Shown here: in pieces, positions 1-8,422 of the stretch
How positions within the stretch are numbered: the first letter of the stretch is position 1
How the letters are laid out: every line of letters starts with the position of its first letter
Assembly (NCBI GenBank): GCA_003427395.1
Contig: BFEA01000513.1
Location: 1,056,561 to 1,090,416, forward strand
Reading direction: 5' to 3'
Length of the DNA: 33,856 nt
Origin: Chara braunii
Taxonomy: Eukaryota; Streptophyta; Charophyceae; Charales; Characeae
Notes under the pieces: generated by a model
What the model was told of the DNA's origin: nothing
Database searches by the model: none
What the model saw: only the letters and a program-made list of their open reading frames with translations
Position numbers and translations under genes: made by a program

Positions 1-77
<77 letters not shown>
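1..77. repeat. Compound (GT)n(GA)n microsatellite
   Basis: About 16 GT units run straight into about 22 GA units at the very start of the window. This is an uninterrupted dinucleotide tract and is non-coding. The window begins inside it, so its true length is unknown. Confidence 0.97.
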
Positions 78-81
<4 letters not shown>

Positions 82-85
82 CCAG

Positions 86-196
86 CCATGCACGCAGAGA
101 GATAGAGAGAGGCTACTTTCATCCATAGGATGGACAAAATCAGAATGAATACTCCACTACAATATGGAAATATACAGTATTATACACTGCTGTTCA
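86..196 (+). repeat. Dispersed/tandem module, copy A (uninterrupted)
   Basis: This stretch (gccatg.cgcagagaga..., ggctacttt, caaaatcagaatgaat, ggaaatatacag) is repeated directly after it at 197-232 plus 685-765. There the second copy is split by the MITE at 233-684. Copy A has a single unbroken target sequence (tagagagag, 103-111) and therefore serves as the empty site. Shorter relatives with the same core (aaaatgagactgaatc ... gaagatacactgccat) lie at 7549-7620 and 16938-17010. Confidence 0.7.
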
Positions 197-232
197 GCCA
201 TGGGCGCAGACTCCGCAGAGAGATGGAGAGGG

Positions 233-684
233 GGGATAATTGGTAGAAAGAGACCATGCCAAAACCTTTTCGGTTTCGGGCGGCGCCCGAAACTCAGCCG
301 TTTGGTACTACTGGCCCAATGACTTCCATGTGGGGTACTACAGGCCCACCCGTCGCTCCAAGGGCCCTACCAGATCATGAATCTAGCAAATAACAGCGCC
401 AGATTCATTTTTTCATTTTGATGTAAAAAAAAAGGCCTACCGCTGAAGTATAGAATGAGGCCAACGTACGGTATTTTGAAAAAGAAGGGCCCTACGGCCC
501 CTGCCGGTTCATGACAGCGCCAAATTCTTGAACCGGTAAAAACTGGCCCAGGGATATGTGGCCACGGCGCAAAGGCGCCTTTCACCCAGGCTAAAGGCGT
601 TTGGGCCGGTAGTACCAAACGGCCCATTTCCGGGTGCCCAAAACCAAAAAGGTTTTGGCGTGGGCTCTTTCTACCAGTTATCCC
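233..684. mobile_element. MITE with ~85-bp terminal inverted repeats (Mutator-like size of duplication)
   Basis: The left end starts gggataattggtagaaagag. The reverse complement of the right end starts gggataactggtagaaagag. Similarity continues for about 85 bp, including the ccaaaacctttt and gccgtttggtactac blocks. The element is 452 bp with no coding capacity. Its flanks are tggagaggg (224-232) and tagagaggg (685-693), a 9-bp duplication matching at 8 positions, which fits Mutator-type transposition (family knowledge). The neighbouring uninterrupted module at 86-196 shows the target once, which supports insertion. Confidence 0.75.
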
Positions 685-826
685 TAGAGAGGGGCTACTT
701 CCATAGGTAGGATGAGCAAAATCGGAATGAATCTTCGGCTAGAGCATGGAAATATACACTGCCGTTTTTTTTGTTTTTTTTTTGCATGTGAGTGTGTGAG
801 AGAGAGAGAGAGACACACACACACAC
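685..826 (+). repeat. Module copy B (right part) followed by T-run and (GA)n(CA)n microsatellite
   Basis: Bases 685-765 are the right half of the module interrupted by the MITE and end gaaatatacactgccg. A T-rich run (766-783), gcatgtgagtgtgtg and a GA/CA tract (799-826) follow. The last 20 bases (806-825) form the 5' target-site duplication of the LINE fragment that starts at 827. Confidence 0.7.
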
Positions 827-1275
827 TGCAAATGGTTCTTCGAATCCACTATTCACCTCTGGCTTTCTTGCCCACTATCGGCTCGTATTTGGAACTGGTG
901 GAGAAGCCATTGGGACCGTATTAGTGGCCCAGCCTTCCCCTGGGACGATCGCTGGATCTTGCTGGGGGGAGTCCCAGAAGACTTATCTCTGCACACAGGC
1001 TGGGGCTGAGAGCCTGCCTCTTTTCAGTCATCTGGGAGGTAAGGAAAAAGTGCGCCTTCGAAGGACGTTTTCTATCGGATGCTGCAATCAAGAGCTCAGT
1101 GAAGACACAGATCAGACTCGTCATTTTGAGCGACTGGAGAAGGAAGGTCTCCAGTCCCAGACAGCGAACAGGGGGTGTAACCTGGTTCCTGGGGACCTGG
1201 GCCCAGGAGGGAAAACTGTCGAAAGTAGTTAACAACAGGGTGGTGTTGGACGATTGGCTGGCAGAGGCCAGCTAA
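827..1275 (+). pseudogene. LINE ORF2 C-terminal fragment (zf-RVT and tail)
   Basis: Reading from 827, the frame gives a cysteine, HLWLSCP (the H-x4-C half of the zinc site), WNWW, then AFPWDDRW. These align with HLWMYCP, WMWW and AFPWNDDW of the plus-strand LINE at 17334-21582. Around 1000-1008 the homology moves to another frame (single-base indel). It then continues through VILSDWRRK, TWFLGTWAQEGKL and DDWLAEAS to TAA at 1273-1275, matching LLVRSDW, YWFSKTWASQNKL and SQWLKPQT of the other copy. It is only the C-terminus of an ORF2 protein and is dead because of the truncation and frameshift. Confidence 0.85.
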
Positions 1276-1611
1276 ACACCTGGGCACTCGGTTATGTTCT
1301 CCTCAGTAGGAGGGCAGAAGATGGTGGCATGAGGGGTTGGAGGGAGTGCTGATTGATCAAATGGAACAGTTTTAGGTTCCAATCTCCCATTTTAGGGAGA
1401 TGCACTTGGTTCGAGGCCTCAGCACTTTTGCAGGGCCAAGAATGTGAGAGGCACCTAGTGAATTAAGTACAGTAGGGTGTTTCTCTGTTATTGTAGTTGT
1501 TTGCTGGTGTCTTTTGTTGTTTTGTCTCAAGGGGTTGGTCCCCTGCAGGGATTCCCCTGTAAGCGAAACTGGGTAACGCTCCCAGATGGTCAGTGTTTCC
1601 GGGTAGACTGT

Positions 1612-1626
1612 GAGGACCCCAGCCTC
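1612..1626 (+). promoter_or_regulatory. LINE 3'-terminal hairpin (family-conserved)
   Basis: GAGGACCCCAGCCTC has a four-base-pair GAGG/CCTC stem. It is preceded by ccgggtagactgt and lies 36 nt before the poly(A). The same block and spacing are found at 21905-21919 and 8240-8254. It is a probable recognition element for the LINE reverse transcriptase (inference). Confidence 0.6.
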
Positions 1627-1706
1627 GACAATTGTTGGCAATATAACATCGATCTCTTTGGCAAAAAAAAAAAAAAAAAAAAAAAAGAGATAGACACACA
1701 CACACA

Positions 1707-2264
1707 GAGAGGGAGAGAGAACAGGTAAGTCTCCATATCTTTTTTGTCTTTTGTGCATTGAACACGCTGAAAAAGGCTGCTGTGAACTTGTATTCGAACG
1801 TCGCGAATGGAAGAGGCCTTCAACTCCCACGGCGCTGCGCGCGAATGGCTGCACGCGAATGGAAAACCCACGAGCGGGGATGAAAGTTCATGAAACTATT
1901 ACGCGTGTGGGCCGTCGAACTCGCGCGACGACGGCCAAATAAAGAACAACAATTTCAGCGTGTCTCCCTTGGGACCCCGCGCCTTGTCCGTCACTGTTTC
2001 CCAACACAGGGAGCACGGGCTCGTGGGACGGCGCGTGGGACGGCTCGGAGGAGCATCACGCGAGACCCCCCGTTCCCTTTATATTAAAGAGTACAGAAAA
2101 AGGAAACAGGGATGCATGGGGTGCCCGCGGCCCCGTGCCCCTTCCCCACGCGCCAAGTGTCGAGCAACCACCACCGCCACCCGCCGCAAACCCATTCAGA
2201 TTGTGAATGCGTGTTCATAGCGTTCACTTTTTTAGTACTGTGCCCGTGTTCAATGAACGTGCCG
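1707..2264. other. Unannotated stretch after LINE fragment
   Basis: Residual GA-rich sequence, then a piece resembling the module tail (ccatatcttttttgtcttttgtgcattg, about 1732-1759; compare 7596-7620). A moderately GC-rich region follows. Short open frames exist but show no recognisable domain. No gene supported. Confidence 0.5.
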
Positions 2265-2328
2265 TTTCATAGCAGACCACAAACCAATCTCAATGGTTTC
2301 ATAGCAGACCACATTCCTATCTCAATGG
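2265..2328 (+). repeat. 32-bp tandem duplication, two copies
   Basis: The unit beginning tttcatagcagaccaca and ending atctcaatgg occurs at 2265-2296 and again, with a few substitutions, at 2297-2328. Confidence 0.9.
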
Positions 2329-2581
2329 ACATTTGCACGAATCTGAGCATCACAGAAGAATTATGACGTATTCCGGTTGAACCTGTGTACAGTGTGTAGT
2401 ACTGGATGATGATGGTGTTTCCCAGTGGATCAGAGAATATTGCGTTCAATGGGTGAAAGTAGGAAAGATGAATCTGAAGATTCTGAAGAAATCCCCACTT
2501 GCATGAGGTTTGATGAAGCCATAGCAGAAACTGGCAGATGGAGTACCTTCTGATTCATTCTGGGCAATCAGAGGACAAGGA

Positions 2582-2725
2582 ACTTGAAAGTGAATGAATA
2601 CAGGAAGAAAGGCTAGCTCCCCCAATAGACGGAGCGGCGGAGCCTCTCCCCAGGTGCCAGTGGTGCCTGCTCTTACCAGCAGCACTAACACCAAAAGAGG
2701 CGTTAAAAAAAAAAAAAAAAAAAAA
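2582..2725 (+). mobile_element. Possible small poly(A) retroposon (SINE-like)
   Basis: A ~120-bp body ends in 21 A residues (2705-2725). The octamer gacaagga lies directly before the body (2574-2581) and directly after the A run (2726-2733), as expected for a target-site duplication. No pol III A/B boxes are convincing, so it could be a short processed transcript, or chance: 8 bp is a short duplication. Confidence 0.35.
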
Positions 2726-2922
2726 GACAAGGAGGAAAGTAGAGATGGCTGAGGAACACGTGATCCCCCATAAACCATACTATGATTCCTCGCACTGAAA
2801 TTGGAACAAGACGTTACTCCATTTCATTTGCAAGACTTCCAAATCAAGAGCGAACAAGCATGATGGGCCAAGTATCATGCTGTCATGAAGATACGCGAAG
2901 GGGACAGGATGACAAAGTGTTT

Positions 2923-3358
2923 GCGAAAAGTTATAAAACCTCCCCACGAAGAAACCTTTGTATTCATTTCCCCCCCAGCAAGGGCGGAAAGTTATAAGAC
3001 CTCCCGGCGACGAAACCTTTGTACTAATTTCCCCCCCAACAAGGGTAAAAAGTGCCGCAGGCCCAAAAATGAGTTTTTTCAGGTCATTTTTGTGGGAAAA
3101 GTCGTAAAACCTCCCCGCGACTATACGTAGTTTTCCGTTTCCCCCCAAACATGAAAAAAGTGTCGCAGGTCCCAGAATCACTTTTGGTTTCATTTTTGCA
3201 CCCTGGCTGGGCCGGTAACGGTCTGGCGGGAGGTGTTTTGCAGGGTGGGGTCCAAAAATGACCCCGAAAGTGATTTTGGGGCCTGCGGCACCTCTTTTCC
3301 CGTTTGGGGGGAAATGGATACAAAGGTTTGGTCGCAGGGAGGTTTTCTAACTTTTCGC
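2923..3358. mobile_element. Foldback element: three direct ~110-bp modules plus one inverted
   Basis: The outer ends are gcgaaaagttataaaacctc at left and its near-complement (ggttttctaacttttcgc) at right. Modules with the order cgaaaagtt, acctcccc, cctttgta, ttccccccc, aaaagtgccgcaggccc, tcatttttg occur at 2923-2984 (truncated), 2985-3095 and 3096-3206, and inverted at 3247-3358. The centre holds a GC-rich spacer (3207-3246). No transposase frame is present, so it is non-autonomous. I could not find a clear target-site duplication. Confidence 0.7.
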
Positions 3359-4098
3359 CTCGTTTCGTTCTGTTCCGCTGACGAGTCGGGACTTGCACTG
3401 GCAGCTGGCCGAGTCAGGTCGAGTCCATCCATCGCCAGCCTTCAAGTTGCACTGCGCTTCATAATGACTTTTCCAAGCGTGGCCGGCGCCCGCACAAAGT
3501 CTTGGTCTCTCCTCGTTTCATCTTTGTCTATCGGATTCCATTATCGGTGCTTTTGGGCGATGCTTCCGTTTTGCTGTTGTCCCTTTCCCAGCTAAGCTAA
3601 ATAAGCCTTGCGAATTGGCAACCTCATCATCATGCATATGTATACTTTCCCAGCGAATGGGCAGGGGTCTCCCAACTGCACACATTATTACAATTTACAA
3701 CACGGCTGCAATCTCAATCCCCGATCCATGGAGGTAGAGCATTCGACGCACAATCTCGTCACAAGGATGCTCTGGCGTGTCACCCGAGCAAAAAGGTGCA
3801 CACGCGCAGCCACAGCTAGCAATATCATATCATAGGGTCGAACCCAGGTGAGTAGTACTTAGTCTAGCAACATCAAGATCAAGATCGAGGGAAGAGACCG
3901 GGACATTGGGGACCAAACAGGGAAATGCGAGAGGGGCAGAAAGGAGAGCAACCGTTGACTAAGTAAGTGGGGGGGACAAGAGGGAGAGGAACGGTTCGTT
4001 GAGAAGGGCTGGTGGAGGCTCGGAGGTAACTGTCGCCTTTTCCTTTTTCTTTTTTTTTTGGGAAATGTTACCCATTGAAAAAATATATATAATGTAAC

Positions 4099-4101
<3 letters not shown>
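3359..4101. other. No gene seen
   Basis: Mixed-composition sequence with short open frames only and no recognisable domain, promoter or repeat, apart from a T-rich run near 4050-4060 and A/T-rich sequence leading into the AT microsatellite. Confidence 0.5.

Positions 4102-4155
<54 letters not shown>
4102..4155. repeat. (AT)n microsatellite
   Basis: About 27 uninterrupted AT/TA units. Antisense reading yields a repetitive Tyr-Ile peptide that is an artefact of the repeat. Confidence 0.98.
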
Positions 4156-4159
<4 letters not shown>

Positions 4160-4370
4160 TGAGGCAAGGCTCGGCACACCCTACGTGTGAAACACATTAC
4201 TGGGACCGTGACCCAGCTTCGGTTGTTGCGAAAGGCCCCTCCCCTTCCCTGGAGGACGAGGCAGGCATCGACCCTGAACAACGATCGAGGAGAGTACCTG
4301 CTGGAAAAAGGAGTGCAGCACTCGTTGGATTCTGTAAAATTCCGAGCATTGTGAGAAACGAAAACAGCAT

Positions 4371-4398
4371 CCATGGGCCATGGGCCATGGGCCATGGG
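4371..4398. repeat. (CCATGGG)4 heptamer repeat
   Basis: Four exact tandem copies of CCATGGG, each containing the palindrome CCATGG. Confidence 0.97.
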
Positions 4399-5129
4399 CT
4401 CTAGCGAAACAGAGAGTGAGAGACGTCCTGCAAGTGCTATCCGATCAGCCCGCCTACTAGACAATCCCTCGTCCTCGACAGCAGCTCAGACGTATCAGCC
4501 CCCTCCCTCATGACAATCTTCATGAAACGACCATTGCAAGCAAGTCAATGCTAGTTTCAGCTCAAAGGAACTCAGCAGCAGCGAAATCGTACTAGGTCAT
4601 TCGACACCACTGGCAAGGCCCGGCAGGTGTATTCCCGCTGAGGCGCGAAGAACAGACTCGGTGGTTTCTCCCTGCTGAGGCTGTCGAGGAGCAGAACTCA
4701 GCTGAGTCGGCTGCAAATACTACCGTAACGTACGTAGAGAAGAAGAAAACATATTCCACTACAGGGATGCGATGCGATGCGATGCGATGAGAACAGTTGA
4801 TTGATAGCAGTCGACAAAAGAGACTCCAAAAACTTCGCCATGTCGCTCGGACTGCACGAGAGACATCGAGATTGTACCGACCTCGGCAAACTCCCTGTTC
4901 CCCCAGGATCCCCCGAAGCCTGGAACCAGCCAGCAAGAACTCTCAGCTAGGGAGGGCATAAATCGGGGGAAGCACCTTCTTGCCCGTTGACGTACTAGTA
5001 CCGTAGGCGGGAAAGCCAAGGAAAGGAAAGTCTTATTACTTAGAGGGAAGGAGGCTACGGGAGGCGATGATACTGAGCGACACCCTATTCTCTCCCTGGC
5101 GGACGAGATGGACCTGTTGTCGTGGGGTC
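4399..5129. other. Intergenic, 3' side of the beta-helix gene
   Basis: Contains (GATGC)4 at 4766-4785 and otherwise no recognisable coding sequence. On the minus strand the stretch just past the stop at 5130 should hold the 3' UTR of the beta-helix gene. An AATAAG, a weak polyadenylation-signal variant, occurs at about 5032-5037, roughly 95 nt downstream. Confidence 0.45.
4766..4785. repeat. (GATGC)4 pentamer repeat
   Basis: Four exact GATGC units followed by a partial unit. Confidence 0.95.
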
Positions 5130-6164
5130 TCACTTGGGGCATCCGCGACAGTCCCCGTACTTGACTCCTCCCTTGGGCGTGTCCACCTTGGTTTTGGTGG
5201 GTGCAGTTGGGGCACAGAAGCTGAACACTCCGCTGGCGTCCTCCTCCACCAGCACGTACATGTTGCTGGTCGATTCGTTCCTCGCTCGGTTGCCGCAGAA
5301 TGTGTTTCCCCTGCAGAAAACGCCAGACCCGGTGTCCTGATCAGCAAAGACGCGGATCGCACCGCCGTTGCCCTTGGCCACGTTGTTCTTGAAGGCGTTT
5401 CCCCAGATGACGCACGACGCCTTCGAGCAGGACAGCGCCCCGCCGCCTTCGCCGTTCTCCTGGTTGCCCTGGAAAGTGCATCCCCCGATGGCGGCGGACG
5501 AGTCTCGCACCGTCACGGCACCGCCCCTGCGCCCCGAGTAGTTGTTCCTGAACGTGCTGCGGGTGATTTTGCCGTTGCTGTCGCTGACCGCGTAGAAACC
5601 ACCTCCGTACGAATCCGCCCGGTTGCCGATGAACTGGCACTTGCTGATAGCCCACGTCCCGTCGTAGAAGGACACGGCGCCGCCGCACCCGTAAGAGTCT
5701 TCGAGTTGGTTCTTCTTCCCCAGCGCCCTGTTGTTGCGGAACACGCAGCTCTCGAACACGTTGTCCGTCCCGCTCGAGTGGATCGCAGCTCCGCCCCATT
5801 CCCGCCGCGTGACAAAGCCCCTGAACTCCACGTTCTTCACCGTCAACCTGCTGCCAGTCTCGATACCGGCGTACCTGCCTCTGCCGTCGATCACGGGGCG
5901 TTTCCGTCCCAATCCGAGGATGGTGAGATTGCGGCTAAGCGGCGGAAGGCTGGAGCTCAGGATCACGTCGCCCTTGACCTCGATGCGCGACACTTTGGGA
6001 TTCCTGTAGGCCTTCATGAACTCTTTCACCCCATAGCCATAAGCAGAAGCGGGCAGCGAAGACAATGCCAACAACACCGCCATCGCCGCCACCGGCACGG
6101 CAAACCAGAGTCGCTGGCCATCTCGAGACGACTTTCGGCCGCGGCTTGGATGACAGCCCGCCAT
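5130..6164 (-). CDS. Secreted right-handed parallel beta-helix (pectin-lyase-fold) protein
   Basis: A single uninterrupted frame of 344 residues with the first ATG at 6164-6162; further upstream in-frame codons lack ATG. The N-terminus is basic (to about residue 19). A hydrophobic segment at about 20-40 ends in LPASA, a good signal-peptidase site after residue 41, so the product is predicted to be secreted. Residues about 80-330 carry at least six rungs of the type C-x-F-x-x-N-x-A (CVFRNNRA, CQFIGNRA, STFRNNYS, CTFQGNQE, NAFKNNVA, NTFCGNRA). These alternate with GGA turns (GGAAI, GGAVSF, GGAVTV, GGALSC, GGAIRV), the pattern of parallel beta-helix and polymorphic outer-membrane-protein-like repeats. 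Many cysteines could form disulfides. The fold family includes polysaccharide lyases and adhesive or structural wall proteins. I see no catalytic residues that decide between them, so no enzyme name is given. GC-rich coding bias, unlike the surrounding repeats, supports a real host gene. Confidence 0.8.
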   Translation of the reverse strand: MAGCHPSRGRKSSRDGQRLWFAVPVAAMAVLLALSSLPASAYGYGVKEFMKAYRNPKVSRIEVKGDVILSSSLPPLSRNLTILGLGRKRPVIDGRGRYAGIETGSRLTVKNVEFRGFVTRREWGGAAIHSSGTDNVFESCVFRNNRALGKKNQLEDSYGCGGAVSFYDGTWAISKCQFIGNRADSYGGGFYAVSDSNGKITRSTFRNNYSGRRGGAVTVRDSSAAIGGCTFQGNQENGEGGGALSCSKASCVIWGNAFKNNVAKGNGGAIRVFADQDTGSGVFCRGNTFCGNRARNESTSNMYVLVEEDASGVFSFCAPTAPTKTKVDTPKGGVKYGDCRGCPK

Positions 6165-6340
6165 CTTCTCCGAGGCACAGCGCTCGATGTCCAACCGCTC
6201 TCCAGAGGAAGAACACAGACCGGAAGAGGAGCAGGCAGGACTTGTCCGACGGTTCGCTCTCAAGATCGCCGGTGGGGTGAAGAGCTCAGAGCAGTGTATG
6301 CCGCCGGTGGGTGTTTGCTGGGCAGACCTGTACTTCCCAC

Positions 6341-6346
6341 TTTATA
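6341..6346 (-). promoter_or_regulatory. TATA box of the beta-helix gene
   Basis: Reading the minus strand, gtgTATAAAgtgg lies 177 bp upstream of the ATG at 6164. This predicts a start site near 6310-6315 and a 5' leader of about 150 nt. The assignment is by motif and position only. Confidence 0.45.
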
Positions 6347-6437
6347 CACTCAACAGCCTATCTCCCTGGGAGGTCCGAGAAAGCGTGCACTCAGCAGCCG
6401 TGGCAAGAGCGCACGCACTCACAGCAGGGAACCGGTC

Positions 6438-6492
6438 GCGGGGGGCCCACGGGGTGGGGTTGTTGGGGGGGGTGGGGGGGAAAATAGGGGGG
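6438..6492 (+). promoter_or_regulatory. G-run cluster (G-quadruplex-capable) upstream of the beta-helix gene
   Basis: At least five runs of four to eight G on the plus strand, separated by one to six bases, about 100 bp behind the TATA box of the minus-strand gene. It could fold as a G-quadruplex. A regulatory role is inference. Confidence 0.4.
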
Positions 6493-7093
6493 AGACGAAA
6501 GCCACTACGACTTCCTTGGATGATGGTGGAATCCCTGCGGCACGATCCCGCTATTGCAAGGGTTCTTCATGATCTACGGCCAGTCTGAGAGATCCAGAAT
6601 CCGGGCACACGCGATTTGGCATCTGGCCCCTGGAGCAATCGAAAGCTCAGGCTCCATACACGATCCCTCGTACAGCTATAATCGGGATAGAACACCTCTC
6701 AACATCTCAAGAGAGAAAAGAGAAAGAAAAGAAGTCGACGATCCCTTGGTTCGCGCAAGTCGCCGTAATTTCGTTTCTGTGGACCCCTTCACTGGCCATT
6801 CATGTTCGGGCGCCGGAGATGGACCGAGCGAGATCCTTTTTTTCGTACTATGCGCCACTGATCAGAACAAATCTTAGCAAAAAAAAAAGGCCTTTTTTCC
6901 TTCTCTACCCTTCGTGTGAGTGTGCTTTGGGAAGTAATCCGGCATCATGATGTCCAATTACGTAATGAAATTTGATGTTGCAAGGGGGGAAAAAACGAAG
7001 GCAATACGACACGTCCTCTCTGGAGGAGCTGGCAGCTCGTACCTCTTTTGGTAGTACATGGAGACATCTGTCGCTCTCCAGACGTTCTAAGCA
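6493..7093. other. No gene seen
   Basis: Mixed sequence with an A-run then T-run near 6877-6900 (cagcaaaaaaaaaaggcc type). Open frames here are short and without recognisable domains. Confidence 0.5.
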
Positions 7094-7200
7094 GTTGGAC
7101 TGCTGCGCTGTCCGTACTGCATCACAACTTTTGTCCCCTTCTCCGCGGTTGGGCTGCTGAGCTGTCCGTCCTGCATCACACAGCTTTTGTCCCCTTTTTC
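7094..7200 (+). repeat. ~54-bp imperfect tandem duplication
   Basis: The unit gttggactgctgcgctgtcc ... tgcatcaca ... cttttgtcccctt occurs at 7094-7147 and 7148-7200 with a few differences. Confidence 0.85.
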
Positions 7201-8167
7201 CTTGGGGCATACTCACAGTAGCACTTCGAATTCTTATGTATCAGACCGCAAGCACAGCCCGACTTGGATGCATCTGACGGCAACTGCGTCAAGAGCTGGC
7301 TCGAAAAAAGGTCCTTAGCTAGTGTGAGGATGCCCTTAGCCAGCTCCGCCAGTTTGTCAAACGCAGTAACGGCGTCCTCTCATAGAACCTCGTATCGCAA
7401 ATGTCTCTAACCGCATTTACGGCCGCACCTGGATGCATGTGACCGCAATAATGATTACGTTCGGAAGTAAGTAAAAAGTCCTAGTGTGAGCATAGCGTGA
7501 GGGTTGGAAGAATGAGTAAGGGCCTAGCTCTACGGCCCGCCAAATTTGCAAAATGAGACTGAATCTCCCGGTAGAAAACGGGAAGATACACTGCCATATT
7601 TTTTGTCCTTTGTGCATGTGCGGTGAGTGGAGCGAGGCCCTAAGTCAAAGCTATACGTGTTGCCCGCCTGCAATCTCACAGGCCTTGCCCACGGACGGAC
7701 ACGATGGCACCCCGCAGCTGGCTGACGTGTCTTGGTCGTCGTCTTTCCCGCCGTCGATCTCTGCGAGTCCACCCCAAACCAATTGCCAAGAAGACGAACA
7801 ACAACGTCTCATCAGTTGTCTTCGAACTGTGGCCGTTTAAACCACCAGAACTGCCAATCCCGACAAGCGGGACCTCAGGCCTGGCCACCGGCGTGCGGAA
7901 AGAGCTCTATCGGAGTGCAATTTCATGTGGCTACTCCAGTACGCAGCCAGGATCCCTGCGTATAGTATAGACCGATGTCTTTTGTCGTTTAGCGGGGTTT
8001 CCGTGTGGGGAATGTCGTGGACCGGGTAAATGGGTTTAGAGGGCGTCGTCGCGCGAGAAATAGGGTCACGGTCGCCAACTGGGCACCGACCGGTAGTCTT
8101 GTGAGGGAGGGCAGCGGCGGTCGTGGGAGAACCGCGGCGTGCCTCCGGTAGTAACTGTGCTTTCCAA
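7201..8167. other. Intergenic, contains module copy C (7549-7620)
   Basis: Bases 7549-7620 repeat the core of the module seen at 86-196: aaaatgagactgaatc, then gaagatacactgccat, a short T-run and gtgcatgtg. No gene is supported in the remainder. The right edge (8168-8180, atataggtgtttc) is the target-site duplication of the LINE that follows. Confidence 0.5.
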
Positions 8168-8222
8168 ATATAGGTGTTTCTTTTTTTTCTTTTTTTTTTT
8201 TGGAGAAAATATTGAAGCTTTA

Positions 8223-8422
8223 TTATCACAGAACAATTTGAGGCCGCCGACCTCACAATTCTATCGGGAGGAATTCTACCCGGAGGACTGGGGCCATTAC
8301 CCAGATGGGCTTGATACTGGAATTATCACCGAACAATTTGAGGCCGCCGACCTCACAATTCTACCGGGAGGAATTCTACCCGGAGGACTGGGGCCATTAG
8401 CCAGATCGGCTTGATACTGGAA
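8223..8422 (-). repeat. Exact-period 100-bp tandem duplication of the LINE 3' end
   Basis: Copies 8223-8322 and 8323-8422 have a period of exactly 100 bp and only a handful of differences. Each contains the conserved pre-hairpin block and hairpin (8240-8254 and 8340-8354). Confidence 0.93.
8240..8254 (-). promoter_or_regulatory. LINE 3'-terminal hairpin, A-tail-proximal copy
   Basis: Minus strand GAGGTCGGCGGCCTC has a stem of GAGG/CCTC plus a T-G wobble and one C-G pair, with a three-base loop. It ends 38 nt before the A-rich tail and is preceded by gatagaattgt. A second copy is at 8340-8354. Confidence 0.6.

Larger units (their letters stand above)
827..1686 (+). mobile_element. 5'-truncated LINE (L1-like), 3' end only
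   Basis: The copy contains the last ~145 codons of ORF2, a ~390-bp 3' UTR and a 24-nt poly(A) at 1663-1686. It is bounded by 20-bp repeats: gagagagacacacacacaca (806-825) and gagatagacacacacacaca (1687-1706), 19 of 20 identical. That is the signature of target-primed reverse transcription with 5' truncation. The truncation falls exactly at the first zinc-ligand cysteine of the zf-RVT domain. It is the same superfamily as the copies at 8181-16248 and 17040-21975, but diverged from both. Confidence 0.85.

Noticed and set aside
792-1232. 146-codon plus-strand frame
   Set aside because: It is out of frame with the LINE ORF2 homology that runs through the same bases.
1463-1765. Poly-Phe/Lys-containing frames over 1463-1765
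   Set aside because: These read through the LINE poly(A) tail and adjacent CA/GA repeat.
5067-6572. Long plus-strand open frame (~500 codons)
   Set aside because: It is antisense to the beta-helix gene. Its length follows from the GC-rich codon use of the real minus-strand frame, and it has no domain features.
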